DNA of 64,000 nucleotides, taken from positions 1 through 64,000 of the forward strand of contig JAUVVY010000011.1 of assembly GCA_030604405.1 (NCBI GenBank), given 5' to 3'. The notes beneath the pieces are model-generated. The model did no database searches and had not been told where the DNA came from. It saw only the letters and a list, made by a program, of their open reading frames with translations. Of this stretch, positions 41,967-51,385 are shown one piece after another. Each line of letters starts with the position of its first letter. The stretch's first letter is position 1. A program made the translations under genes and the position numbers. Source of the DNA: a bacterium. GTDB lineage: Bacteria; Armatimonadota; Zipacnadia; Zipacnadales; UBA11051.

Positions 41967-44795
41967 ATGCGACTGCTGATCTGCGTTTGCCTGACGGCGT
42001 TCGGCTTCTCTGTGGCCTTCGCGCAACCCAAGACCCTCATCGAATGGACCTTCGAGAAACGCGGTGACCTCGAAGGCTGGACCCAACGGAACCACGTTGA
42101 TGAACTGCGCGTCGAGGACGGCGCGCTCTGCGGACGCATCATGAACTGGGATCCGTTCGTGCGCGGGCCGCAGTTCGAGGTCCAGGCTACGCCATACCAG
42201 CGCCTCGAGGTACGCATCAAGACCGACTGCGGCGGCGATGGCGAGTTCTTCTGGACGAATACGACTGAGTCGAAGTATGGCGGCTTCTCACCAGGCAAGG
42301 AGACGCCCTTTCAACTCACCGGCGATGAGCAGTGGCACGAGTATCACGTGTACCCGTTCTGGCACAAGGAAAAGAAGATCATCCTGCTGCGGCTGGACTT
42401 CCCGCGGTCGGCTGAGTCGGACTTCGGGAAAAAGACGTTCGCCGTGGACTATATCCGCATTGTTGACCTGGGCGAGCCGGAGCAAGTGACCACAGAAGCG
42501 GTGTGGGATTTCACGAGGGGCTCGCCGGGCTGGCAGGGCGCTGACGGCGGTGAGGTCAAGGCGGCCGACGATGGTGTGCAGTTCGCCTCGGGCGCGAGTG
42601 CCAGGGCGTACATGGTGAGCGGGGCGCTACGTTGCCGAATCCAGGACAACTTCTGGGTGCACGTCGAGATGAAGATTGACAAGGGCAGCGCGGGATACAT
42701 CAGATGGGTCTCCTCGGAACACGCAAACATGCATTCGGCGAAGTTCCCGGTCAAGGCAGATGGCGAGTTCCACAACTACAACCTCGATATGTCGAGGCAC
42801 AAGGAATGGACGGGCGACGCGCTGCTGCTGGGTCTGCAGCCCAGCAATGTGGCGGGCGCTACGGCAGTGGTCCGCAGAATCGCCGTGGGCAGAGACCCAA
42901 TGGGCGGGCCGGAAGTGGAGTGTACATACCTCGGCTTGGAGGATGCCATCAACCGGGTCGGAAGACCGACGAGGCTGATACTCAATCTTGTGAACCGAGG
43001 CGGGGCCGCGACAGCGAACACCGACATCCGCATCGATGAGCTTCGTCTGCCGGAGGGCATCTCCGTGGCCGGCGCTGCGGATTGGCGAAGCGTCCGCGCG
43101 CTCGAACCGTTCGAACCGGCGTCACACCGCATTGCGTTGCAGGCAGCCAAGCCAACGGCGGGCGAGGTCGTCGTGCGACTGTCCGGCAAAGGCGCGCCAA
43201 AGGAGGCGCTGACTGGCTCGCTGCTGATCTCGGAGCCGCTCGACCTGCCCAAAGCCGACTACGTACCCGAGCCGCAGCCTGTCGACTCAGACTACGAGAT
43301 CGGCGCGTTCTACTTCCCCGGCTTTCCGTCCATGGCGAGATGGGAGCCCGTCTTGCGCCACGCGCCCGCCCGCAGGCCGGTCCTCGGGTGGTATGACGAA
43401 GGCAACCCGGAGTGCGTTGACTGGCAGATCAAGTGGGCCGTCGAGCACGGCATCAAGTTCTTCCTGGTTGACTGGTACTGGAGTGCGGGCGATCGGCACC
43501 TGGAGCACTGGGTAAAGGCCTACGAGAAAGCGCGCTATCGGCGCTACCTCAAGTGGGCGATGATGTGGGCGAATCACAACCGACCCGGCAGCCACTCCGA
43601 AGATGATATGCGCAGGATCGCCGAGTTCTGGGTGGACAACTACTTCCACATGCCGGAGTACATGCGCATCGACGACAAGCCCGTGGTCATGATCTGGAGC
43701 GTGAGCAACATTCGGCGGGACCTGGGCGGCGAAGACGGCGGCAAGCGCGCCCTGGAGATTGCCCGGCAGGTTGCGCGCGATGCCGGCTACAAGGGCATCT
43801 ACTTCATCGCCATGAAGTGGCCCGAAGCAGCGACCGATCCAGCGATCATCCGTGGTCTCGCCGACGACGGCTACGACATGACCTCGATCTACCACTACAT
43901 GCACCACGGCGGCAAGGCGCAGGACCCGAGGCACTTCTCGTTCGAGCTGGTCGCTGAGTCGAGCTACGAGCACTGGAAGTCGTGGCACGAGGCGGGTATC
44001 CTGCCGTTTTTGCCCAACTTGTCCACGGGTTGGGACTCGCGGCCATGGCACGGCGACCGGGCGACGGTCATCTACGGCCGCACGGTCGAGCTGTTCCGGG
44101 CGATCTGCGAAGATGCAAAACGCTTCGCCGACGAGACCGGCGTGAGGCGCATGGTGCTTGCGCCGCTCAACGAGTGGGGCGAGGGATCCTACGCCGAACC
44201 ATGTAAGGAGTTCGGCTTCGGGATGTACGACGCCGTGCGCGAGGTGTTCTGCAGGAAGCCGGCAGGAGGCTGGCCGCCGAACATCGCGCCGGGCGATGTC
44301 GGGCTGGGGCCGTACGATCTCGCCGAGGCCAGCCTCAAACCCGTCATCGCCTGGACCTTCACGAACAGCGCCGAGGGGTGGAGCCCGCTGATGGGTGTGA
44401 CCAACTTCCATCACGAAGACGGCGCCATCCACTTCGAGACGACGAGCAACGACCCCGCCGTCGCTGTGATGCTGCACAAGGCGGACGCAAGCAAGTACCG
44501 GTTCGTCCAGCTTCGCATGAGGACCGACTCCCTCAAGTCGCCCGACGAACGCGGCCAGCTCTTCTGGTCAACGACCACTTCGCCCGTCAGCGAAGCCAAC
44601 AGTGCCCAGTTCGAACTGATCGGCGACAGCAAGTTCCACGACTACGTCATCCCCGTCCACGAGAACCCCCGCTGGCGCGGGAAGATCAGCACGTTTCGGT
44701 TTGACCCGTGCTCTCATGCGGGGGCGAAGGTGTCGGTGGCGGAAGTAAGGCTGTGCGCGGTGGAGGCGGAACCGTCCGAGGTGCCAGGGCCGTGA
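41967..44795 (+). CDS. GH99-like/WbsX-type secreted protein with flanking beta domains
   Basis: 942 residues; CAAGGAG about 9 bases before the ATG. Signal peptide LTAFGFSVAFAQ. Beta-sandwich or CBM-like regions at about 20-170 and 180-320, then a CARDB-type adhesion/linker domain (about 330-430, NLVNRGGAATANTDIRID). A GH99-like/WbsX barrel (about 440-790) carries EIGAFYFPGFPSMARWEP, GIKFFLVDWYW and NHNRPGSHSEDDMRRI (the FYFP...WDWYW order is typical). A C-terminal CBM-like sandwich follows (about 800-940). Possibly an endo-mannosidase-like or capsule-acting glycosidase, exported. 133 bases separate it from the lyase-like gene, so co-transcription is plausible. Confidence 0.78.
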   Translation: MRLLICVCLTAFGFSVAFAQPKTLIEWTFEKRGDLEGWTQRNHVDELRVEDGALCGRIMNWDPFVRGPQFEVQATPYQRLEVRIKTDCGGDGEFFWTNTTESKYGGFSPGKETPFQLTGDEQWHEYHVYPFWHKEKKIILLRLDFPRSAESDFGKKTFAVDYIRIVDLGEPEQVTTEAVWDFTRGSPGWQGADGGEVKAADDGVQFASGASARAYMVSGALRCRIQDNFWVHVEMKIDKGSAGYIRWVSSEHANMHSAKFPVKADGEFHNYNLDMSRHKEWTGDALLLGLQPSNVAGATAVVRRIAVGRDPMGGPEVECTYLGLEDAINRVGRPTRLILNLVNRGGAATANTDIRIDELRLPEGISVAGAADWRSVRALEPFEPASHRIALQAAKPTAGEVVVRLSGKGAPKEALTGSLLISEPLDLPKADYVPEPQPVDSDYEIGAFYFPGFPSMARWEPVLRHAPARRPVLGWYDEGNPECVDWQIKWAVEHGIKFFLVDWYWSAGDRHLEHWVKAYEKARYRRYLKWAMMWANHNRPGSHSEDDMRRIAEFWVDNYFHMPEYMRIDDKPVVMIWSVSNIRRDLGGEDGGKRALEIARQVARDAGYKGIYFIAMKWPEAATDPAIIRGLADDGYDMTSIYHYMHHGGKAQDPRHFSFELVAESSYEHWKSWHEAGILPFLPNLSTGWDSRPWHGDRATVIYGRTVELFRAICEDAKRFADETGVRRMVLAPLNEWGEGSYAEPCKEFGFGMYDAVREVFCRKPAGGWPPNIAPGDVGLGPYDLAEASLKPVIAWTFTNSAEGWSPLMGVTNFHHEDGAIHFETTSNDPAVAVMLHKADASKYRFVQLRMRTDSLKSPDERGQLFWSTTTSPVSEANSAQFELIGDSKFHDYVIPVHENPRWRGKISTFRFDPCSHAGAKVSVAEVRLCAVEAEPSEVPGP

Positions 44796-44802
44796 CGGGC
44801 TG

Positions 44803-44997
44803 TCACACGTACTCGACGTACTCGGGTTCGTACATGCTCGAACTGACGAGTTCGTGCATGTCGTCGGGACGCCGGAGGCGGGTCGGACCGCGGTCGAATG
44901 TCACGTTCGCAACTGCTGTCGCGATGGCAGCAGACACCTCGCGAATGCGGTCGAGTGCCGGGTAGATGCGGCTCTCAGCGAGGTCATTGTCTGTCAG
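44803..44997 (-). pseudogene. Orphan C-terminal fragment of a malic enzyme
   Basis: 64 codons on the minus strand: LTDNDLAESRIYPALDRIRE, then VSAAIATAVANVTFDRGPTR, then a tail ending SSSMYEPEYVEYV and TGA. The pattern V/LTDxDLAxxRIYPxLxxIREVSAxIAxAV ... MYEPxY is the C-terminus of NAD(P)-malic enzyme. The catalytic and nucleotide-binding parts are absent. The upstream end of the fragment abuts the ribosome site of the sialidase-like gene on the other strand, so the rest was probably lost when that DNA was joined here. Confidence 0.7.
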
Positions 44998-45006
44998 GAG
45001 GCTTCA

Positions 45007-46194
45007 ATGAACGATCCAATTGACCAGCAGGAACTGTCCTGGAAGCCGCACTCGATTCGTCAGAGCGACGGGCGGGGCGGAGAGGTGTGTCACCCGGCGA
45101 AGTTCCGGTTCGTGCCCCAGTGGCATGGCCTGAAGGTCACCCCCTACGGCCTGGCGCAGATGGACAACGGTGAGATTGCGCTGATCGGCGTCGCTTATCG
45201 CGGGAACCACGAATACGACGAGAAGACGGTGATCGGTTTCAGCCGCGACGGCGGGGCGACGTGGAGTGCGTACCAGCCGGTCGAGGGGCATCTCGGGCGG
45301 CCGACGATTCTGACTTACTTAGGCAGAGGCGAGCTGACGTTCGCATCCGGGCGCGGGTCGGCCGGTGGGGGCAACGATAAGTACTTTAGCCACGATTACG
45401 GGCGGACGTGGGAATGCGAACCGGGGCAGTTGGCGTCCAATGGTGAGCCATTCGAGACCGAGGGCAATGCGTTGGTGGACCGCGACGCGAACGGTCATGC
45501 AGAGCGCATCGCCGAGGCGGGGTGCAACCTGACCGGCGATCCCTGGCCGTTCCACACCACCAACAGCTTCCTGCGCTGGTCGAGCGACGGCGGGCGCACA
45601 TGGGAAAACGAGTCGCAGCCCGAGGCCTGGTATTGCGAGGATACGCACGAGGGCAAGACCGTCGTTCGTGGTTGCACCGAGGGCTCGCTGGTGCGTGCGG
45701 CCAACGGCGATATTGTCGCGGCGCTGCGTCTGGGCATGCGACCCCACTACCGCGAACATCCGTTTTGCAGCGACAATTTCGAAAGCACGGCCGTTTCGAT
45801 CTCCAAAGACGACGGGCGCACCTGGTCGCCCATCCGGGAGGTACTCTCGCCCGGCCGCATGCACGCCACGCTGAACCGGCTCGAAAGCGGCGACCTGGTG
45901 ATGACGGTCATCCGCCGGATCGACATCCGCGACGGCAAGCTGGCCACGTACCGCCGCGGCTGCGAGGCGGCGATCAGCCGGGACCACGGCCGAACGTGGG
46001 ATGTGGACCGCACGATTACGCTGGACGACTTTGCGTTCTGCGATGAGCGTAACTGGGTGGCCAGCGGCGAAAGCATGATCCCCAAGTGCGGCCACCAGTA
46101 CTCGATCGCGCTGAGCGACGGCTCGATCCTGACCGGCTACGGCAATTACAGCGCGGGCGGAGTCCTTATCCATTGGGAGCCCCCGGCGGCGTAG
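45007..46194 (+). CDS. BNR/Asp-box sialidase-like protein
   Basis: 395 residues from the ATG at 45007 (CAGGAGG 5 bases upstream). No signal peptide. Five Asp boxes S-x-D-x-G-x-T-W are visible (SRDGGATW, SHDYGRTW, SSDGGRTW, SKDDGRTW, SRDHGRTW), typical of sialidase/neuraminidase six-bladed propellers. Two Arg residues of the carboxylate triad may be in RGCTEGSLVR and the ALRLGMRP region. The catalytic Tyr/Glu pair was not assigned. Cytosolic location with an upstream malic-enzyme fragment suggests transferred DNA. Possibly trims sialic-acid-like or other acidic sugars. Confidence 0.8.
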   Translation: MNDPIDQQELSWKPHSIRQSDGRGGEVCHPAKFRFVPQWHGLKVTPYGLAQMDNGEIALIGVAYRGNHEYDEKTVIGFSRDGGATWSAYQPVEGHLGRPTILTYLGRGELTFASGRGSAGGGNDKYFSHDYGRTWECEPGQLASNGEPFETEGNALVDRDANGHAERIAEAGCNLTGDPWPFHTTNSFLRWSSDGGRTWENESQPEAWYCEDTHEGKTVVRGCTEGSLVRAANGDIVAALRLGMRPHYREHPFCSDNFESTAVSISKDDGRTWSPIREVLSPGRMHATLNRLESGDLVMTVIRRIDIRDGKLATYRRGCEAAISRDHGRTWDVDRTITLDDFAFCDERNWVASGESMIPKCGHQYSIALSDGSILTGYGNYSAGGVLIHWEPPAA

Positions 46195-46668
46195 CTTCGC
46201 GTGGTGCCTCGGTATTCGTAGGGGCGTGATTGATCACGCCCTCCACGCCGCTCCTGAGTGGGCCTTGTTGTAGGGCGCGGGCTTGTACCGCGCCGGCCCT
46301 AGTCCCTCCACGCTCCCGCTGAGTGGGCGCAATCAATTGCGCCCCTACAACGGCAACGGCGGCAGGCAGGATGCCTGCCCCACGGGAATGTACTTGGGAT
46401 CGGCAAGCTGGGCGATAGCAAAGGCGGCCTCACCCCCGGCCTCACCCACTCCTTTGGAGTGGGTACCCGCCAGAGGGAGAGGGGAGAACGGCAACGGCGT
46501 CGGGCTGGAAAGCCCGACCCACGCGTTGATGAATAATGCAGCCCAGATCGACCAAGATTCGGGGGTCCAGACCACGAGACTACCAGGAAATCGGAGTAAC
46601 GACGCTGAATATACGCCTATGGCAAATCCCTGGCACGGGCGTAGAAAACAGCACGGGAGGCGATTCGT
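46195..46668. repeat. Intergenic repeat cluster with covarying palindromes
   Basis: No gene supported. GGGGCGTGATTGATCACGCCC at about 46218-46242, GTAGGGCGCGGGCTTGTACC at 46270-46297, and GGGCGCAATCAATTGCGCCC with CTACAACGGCAAC at 46325-46348: the same TAGGGGC frame with different paired cores. Also a palindrome ACCCACTCCTTTGGAGTGGG at 46444-46464 and TCGGGCTGGAAAGCCCGA at 46498-46530. About 46600-46660 holds the leader and site (GGGAGG) of the next gene. Confidence 0.75.
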
Positions 46669-47220
46669 ATGGTGGTAGTGGCATTCGTCGGCAGCCCACG
46701 TAAGGGCGCAAACACTGACCGTCTGGTCGAGGAGATTCTGGCCGGAGCAACCGAGGCAGGCCATCAGATCGAGAAAGTTCATCTGACCGACTATGCCCTG
46801 ACGCCTATTGATGCGGTATATGGTAGCGAGATGGACTGGACCGACCCCCGCCAGGACGTGGCGGATGAGCTTATTGAAAGAATGGTGGAGGCTGATGTGG
46901 TGGTCCTGGGGTCGCCGGTTTACTGGTTCAATGTCAGCGGGTTACTGAAGCTGTTCATCGATCGCTGGTCGCTGTACCGACGCGGCGTGGAGCGTCTGAT
47001 GGACCGGATGGCCGGTAAGAAGATGGTGGTAGCCCTGGCTATGGCCGATCCCCATCTGGACTATGTTGAGGTGGTGCTGGCACCGCTGCGCGAAGCGGCC
47101 AAGTGGCTGGAGATGGAATGGGCGGGAGAGGTCATCGCCTCCGGAGTCAGCGACCCAGGGGATATTGAAAACCACCCCCAGGTGCTTTCCGAGGCCCGCG
47201 AGCTGGGTAAGTCGCTATAG
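46669..47220 (+). CDS. NADPH-dependent FMN reductase/flavodoxin-fold protein
   Basis: 183 residues; the ATG at 46669 follows GGGAGG by 7 bases. Flavodoxin-like FMN-binding start VVVAFVGSPRKGANTDRLVE (phosphate loop GSPRKGANT), later ADVVVLGSPVYWFNVSG (the typical G-S-P-x-Y/W-x-x-x-x-S/P-x-x-L-K-x-x-x-D motif, with KLFIDRWS). The family includes iron-sulfur flavoproteins and quinone/azo-type reductases acting with NAD(P)H in the cytosol. It stands upstream of a GHL10-type gene by 70 bases; no direct link in function is clear. Confidence 0.85.
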   Translation: MVVVAFVGSPRKGANTDRLVEEILAGATEAGHQIEKVHLTDYALTPIDAVYGSEMDWTDPRQDVADELIERMVEADVVVLGSPVYWFNVSGLLKLFIDRWSLYRRGVERLMDRMAGKKMVVALAMADPHLDYVEVVLAPLREAAKWLEMEWAGEVIASGVSDPGDIENHPQVLSEARELGKSL

Positions 47221-47290
47221 GCCGACCGCGGCCGAGCGTCGCCGGGCCCGGGCCTGCCGCCCGTCCATGAGTATTTCAGGAGGAGTGACA

Positions 47291-50266
47291 ATGAGAAAGC
47301 TTGCGGTTGTACTGGGCGCATGGCTGCTGGTGGGAGGCGCGCTGGCTCAGCAGCCGGACCTAGCCGTTGTGAAGGGCACGTTCACGACCGAGCAGCGGCC
47401 CGCCTCGGCCAGAACCGTGGCGCTGTACTGCGGGATCGTGCAGCGCGCTCTGGAGCAAAACGGCATGGAGTACGACTTGCTCACCGAAGAGCAGATAGTC
47501 GCGGGCAAGTTAGCCGGCTACAAGCTGGCCATCTTCCCTTTCAACACCGTCTGGCACGACGACGAGATGCAACAGGTGGTGAAGTTCATTGATGGTGGCG
47601 GAAAGCTGATGTGGTTTTATACAGTGCCTCCGCCGCTGCAACAGTTGCTCGGCATTGGCAAGTACAGCTACCGGGGCGTGAACTACGAGGGCGAGTTCTC
47701 CGTGATGCAGTTCGGCGCCGACCGCCCGCCCGGCTTCCCGGCGCAAGTACACCAGCAATCGCCGAACAGCCGGATAGTCGAGGAAGTAGCCGAGGGTGCC
47801 CGCGCCCTTGCGGTCTGGCACGACAAGGAGGGCAAGGATACGGGAGTGCCGGCAGTGCTGCTGTCCGACCATGGTGTTTGGGTCTCGCACGTCTTGTGGT
47901 CTGCAGCCGACGCCGGCGAGCAGCGCCACCTGGTGCTGGCGACGCTGGGGCATTTCATCCCGGGCAAGTGGACGGAGATAGTCGAGGGCGTTATGGCCGG
48001 GGCGGCTCCGGCCGCCGGCTATGACAGCCTCGATGCGCTGCAGGCAGCAGTGGCCGATAACGAGGTAGCCAGCGGGCTGGCGCAAGCAGCCGTTGCGCAA
48101 GCCGAGCAGGCGAGGGAGCTACTGGCCGCCAGCAAATTCTCGGCAGCCCTGGGCCTGGCCAAGCAGGTTCAGACCAGCGCGCAGTTGGCTGCGGCGGCCG
48201 CTTTCGCTTCGCGCCCCCACGAGTTGCGCGGCGCCTGGATGGGCTACCCTACCGACCAGACCGACTGGGAACAGATCATGTCCGAGCTTGAGGAGGCGAA
48301 CTTCAACGCCATCTTCCCGCTGATGTACGGGCCCGGCTCCGCGACGTACCCCAGTGACTATCTGCCTCAGGTCACGGAGACGGATCAGATGAAGGCATGC
48401 ATTGAAGCTGCGCACCGGCACGGCATTGAGGTGCACGTCTGGAAAGCTAACTGGCAGGTTCTTCACCGCGCCGCGGCTGAGCTCCGCCAGCAGTTTACTG
48501 ATGACGGCCGTATGGTGCTCAGCCTCGAACAGGCGATGGGCCAGGAGGAAAGGAGCGACTATAAGTGGAGCACCAGATGGCTTGACCCCTCCGACGAGCG
48601 CAACCGCGAGCTGGAGTTCAACGCGACGATGGAGCTGGTGGAGAAATACCATCCGGACGGCATACACTTCGATTTCATGCGCTACCCGTCCAGGGATTAT
48701 TGCTATTGCAGCCGCTGCCGGCAGAAGTTTGAGAAGTGGGCCGGCGTCAACGTCGAGAATTGGCCTGAGGACTGTTGGGAGGGCGGCAAGTACCTGGCGT
48801 CGTACAGAGACTGGCGGCGGCACCTGCAGACCTCGCTGGTCAAGCGTATCGCCGAGCGCGCCCGTGAGATAGACCCGAATGTCAAGGTCTCCCTGGCGGC
48901 GCGTGCCAGCCTCACGGGGTCGTTCGAAGGCGATGCACAGGACTGGGTCACCTGGGCGCACGAAGGCTACCTGGACATGCTGTGCCCGATGGACTACACG
49001 TCCAGTGTCGAGGTGCTGCGCAACAGGCTTGAGCCGCAGATCGAGGCCATTGACGGGGCTGTCCCGGTCTATGCGGGCCTGGGCGTCAGCCCCTCACGCT
49101 CTGCCAGCCCCGTGAATCTTTCCGAGCAGATAAAGCTGGCCCGCGAACTGGGCGCCGACGGGTTTCTAATCTTCTCGCTGACATCGTTCTCGCGGGCGAT
49201 GCTCCCGGCCCTGAAGCTCGGTGCCACCTCCACGACCGTTGACCTGAGGCCCCACCACGCACAGCCCGCTAAGGCCACCTTCACGTACCCAAAGGGTGTC
49301 ACCGGGGGTCCAGAGCGCACCTACACGTCCGAGGTGCCTTTGAGCGTGCGGGTCAGGATCGCCGCTGCTGGCGATGCAGAGCAGATGATTCTCCGGGCGT
49401 TGGTGATCCCGGCAGCCGGGGGCGAGGCGCAGCCGGCTGGCGAGCATGTCTCAAACAAGCGGCCTGCCCAGACAGCCAAGCTCGAACTCCCGCCCGAGCC
49501 TGGCGTCTGGCAGATTGTGCTCCAGGGCGAAGTCGTCTTCAAGGACGGACACAGGGAACCGTTCTACCTGCGCAGCCGGCCGCTGCGTATATTGACCGAG
49601 CAGGAGAAGCAGGCCTTGCTGGAGCGGCTGCAGCCGCCGAGCTTCGCGACAGACAAGCTCCACGTCGGGGTCGTTTTGGGCGGCTACGGCAGCGAAGCCC
49701 TGCTCCAGGCGCTGCAGACAGCCGAGGACCTCGAGCCCAGGCCGGTGTACCGACTGACGTCTGAGGCGCTGGAGCCGTGCCAGGTGCTCATCCTGCCGCA
49801 ACTGCGCGACACAAGGGGCGCATTCACAAGTCAGGTGGTGGAGTGCCTGCGCAGCTTCGTCGAGGCTGGCGGCGGCCTGCTGGTAACACACGATGCGGTG
49901 GGAATACGCGGCCACCCTGCGATCTTCGCCGATGTCGCCGGCGGGCTTGGCGGGCCCGTGAAGGAGCCGAGTGTGATAGTCGCTGTCCAACATCCGCTGA
50001 CCGCGGGCATGAGCGTCGGCGATGAATTCACTCACAGTTACTACGATCACATCCCGCTCACCCTGGGCGACAAAGGCACCGTCGTTATCAAAGACACCTA
50101 CGGCAATGCGGTGGTCGCCTGCGGTCAGGTCGGCAGGGGCCGCTATGTGGCCTGTGGCATTGCTATAGGTCTCGGTGCCGGTGACGCCGACGTGCGCCCC
50201 ACTGGTGCTGAGCTGACCTTGCTGAACAACGCGGTCAGGTGGCTGCAACTCGCCACAGGCCCCTAG
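47291..50266 (+). CDS. GHL10-type secreted protein with glutamine-amidotransferase-like ends
   Basis: 991 residues; AGGAGTG 8 bases upstream of the ATG. Signal peptide VVLGAWLLVGGALAQQ. N-terminal region (about 25-235) looks like a ThuA/class I amidotransferase-type fold (YCGIVQRALEQNGMEYDLLT, LAIFPFNTVWHDDEMQQVV). A coiled/helical spacer (about 240-310) is Ala-rich. A glycosyl-hydrolase-like 10 barrel (about 315-640) has HELRGAWMGYPTDQTDWEQI, HPDGIHFDFMRYP (Asp-x-Asp strand end) and YLDMLCPMDYTSSVE. A beta region and a second amidotransferase-like domain (about 790-990, VLILPQLRD) complete it. Exported; probably glycan-active. Confidence 0.78.
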   Translation: MRKLAVVLGAWLLVGGALAQQPDLAVVKGTFTTEQRPASARTVALYCGIVQRALEQNGMEYDLLTEEQIVAGKLAGYKLAIFPFNTVWHDDEMQQVVKFIDGGGKLMWFYTVPPPLQQLLGIGKYSYRGVNYEGEFSVMQFGADRPPGFPAQVHQQSPNSRIVEEVAEGARALAVWHDKEGKDTGVPAVLLSDHGVWVSHVLWSAADAGEQRHLVLATLGHFIPGKWTEIVEGVMAGAAPAAGYDSLDALQAAVADNEVASGLAQAAVAQAEQARELLAASKFSAALGLAKQVQTSAQLAAAAAFASRPHELRGAWMGYPTDQTDWEQIMSELEEANFNAIFPLMYGPGSATYPSDYLPQVTETDQMKACIEAAHRHGIEVHVWKANWQVLHRAAAELRQQFTDDGRMVLSLEQAMGQEERSDYKWSTRWLDPSDERNRELEFNATMELVEKYHPDGIHFDFMRYPSRDYCYCSRCRQKFEKWAGVNVENWPEDCWEGGKYLASYRDWRRHLQTSLVKRIAERAREIDPNVKVSLAARASLTGSFEGDAQDWVTWAHEGYLDMLCPMDYTSSVEVLRNRLEPQIEAIDGAVPVYAGLGVSPSRSASPVNLSEQIKLARELGADGFLIFSLTSFSRAMLPALKLGATSTTVDLRPHHAQPAKATFTYPKGVTGGPERTYTSEVPLSVRVRIAAAGDAEQMILRALVIPAAGGEAQPAGEHVSNKRPAQTAKLELPPEPGVWQIVLQGEVVFKDGHREPFYLRSRPLRILTEQEKQALLERLQPPSFATDKLHVGVVLGGYGSEALLQALQTAEDLEPRPVYRLTSEALEPCQVLILPQLRDTRGAFTSQVVECLRSFVEAGGGLLVTHDAVGIRGHPAIFADVAGGLGGPVKEPSVIVAVQHPLTAGMSVGDEFTHSYYDHIPLTLGDKGTVVIKDTYGNAVVACGQVGRGRYVACGIAIGLGAGDADVRPTGAELTLLNNAVRWLQLATGP

Positions 50267-50368
50267 ATGCCACTTGCCTCGGACCCGAAAGAATACGCGG
50301 TACGGGCCGACGGAAAATGGAAATTTCCGACGACTTCCGGGAGCGCAAGGTGCGGATGCCAGCTGCGC

Positions 50369-51328
50369 TCATGCGCTAGTAATCAAGCCCTGGTCGAACA
50401 TCCAGCGTAGCGAATCTGCTATGGCTTGCTCCGGCGTTATCTGCGGGCTGTAGCCGAGTGCTTGCTTCACCTTCGCAATCGTGAAGCACATGTGCTCACA
50501 CAGGAATCGCAGGCCCTTCTCGTTCAGCTTGTCGCCGCCCTGGTGCCTGGCCAGCAGCTCTTCCATAGGCACGTACTCGACCTGGGCTTTGCGACCGACT
50601 GCCTCTGCCAGCAGCTCCACATAGTAGTTGAGCGTGATGGCGTACTCGGATGTGATGTTGTAAGTATCGGCCTTTTCGGGTTGGTCGAGTGCAAGTACGA
50701 AGGCGTCGGCCAAGTCGCCGACATGCCCGAAGTGGATGAGAGCGCGGCCGTCGTTGGGCACTGACAGGACCTCGCCATCAATGATGCGCTGGAAGCATTT
50801 GGGATTGCGCGCGCCCCACAGGTCTATCGGCACAGCGCCGGCGCCGATGATGGCGGTGGGCCGCAGGATCGTCAGCGGGATGTCATACTCCGCGCAGAGG
50901 CGCTGGGCTTCGCTGTCCGCGGCGAGCTTGTGACTGAAGCCGACGTACTGGCTGTCAGGGCCGACATCACGCGGGTGGGTCGGGTGATTTTCATCAGCGG
51001 GGACATACGCAAGCGGCGCATAGACGCCGACTGAGCCGCACTGCACGTAGTGGCCGATTTTGCCCGCCAGCGGCTCCAGCACCACGCTGGCCGTGGAGGC
51101 CGACATTGCGATCATGTGGACAGCCGCGTCGAAGGTCATGCCCTCGACGGCTTTGGCCAGGGCGCTTTCTGCGCTGATGTCCACTTTCAGGCGCCGGACA
51201 GATTCAGGCAATTGCGCGGGCGTCTGGCCACGGTTGGCGACGGTGACCCGGTCACCCCTGGCCGCCAGTCTCCGCGTTAGATTCAATCCGAGAAAATGGG
51301 TGCCACCAATAATCAGTACGTTCATCAT
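50369..51328 (-). CDS. NAD-dependent epimerase/dehydratase (extended SDR), atypical active site
   Basis: 319 residues; AGGAGG close upstream; start at 51328 or 51325 (MNVLIIGG), the second having better spacing. Rossmann start VLIIGGTHFLGLNLTRRLAA with a GxTxFxG variant, NRG cofactor-side strand, and FDAAVHMIAMSA. The usual YxxxK reads QYVGFSHK: the position four before Lys is Gly, and a Tyr lies two residues further upstream. Some plastid-like and atypical SDRs also lack the Tyr. Probably acts on a nucleotide sugar or is a non-catalytic relative. It runs with the next SDR gene in one direction, 57 bases apart. Confidence 0.75.
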   Translation of the reverse strand: MMNVLIIGGTHFLGLNLTRRLAARGDRVTVANRGQTPAQLPESVRRLKVDISAESALAKAVEGMTFDAAVHMIAMSASTASVVLEPLAGKIGHYVQCGSVGVYAPLAYVPADENHPTHPRDVGPDSQYVGFSHKLAADSEAQRLCAEYDIPLTILRPTAIIGAGAVPIDLWGARNPKCFQRIIDGEVLSVPNDGRALIHFGHVGDLADAFVLALDQPEKADTYNITSEYAITLNYYVELLAEAVGRKAQVEYVPMEELLARHQGGDKLNEKGLRFLCEHMCFTIAKVKQALGYSPQITPEQAIADSLRWMFDQGLITSA

Positions 51329-51385
51329 ACTCCTCCTGTCGCACGGGCAGATGGGCCGCTGTTCGGCCGGCTCGGTATTGGGCTG

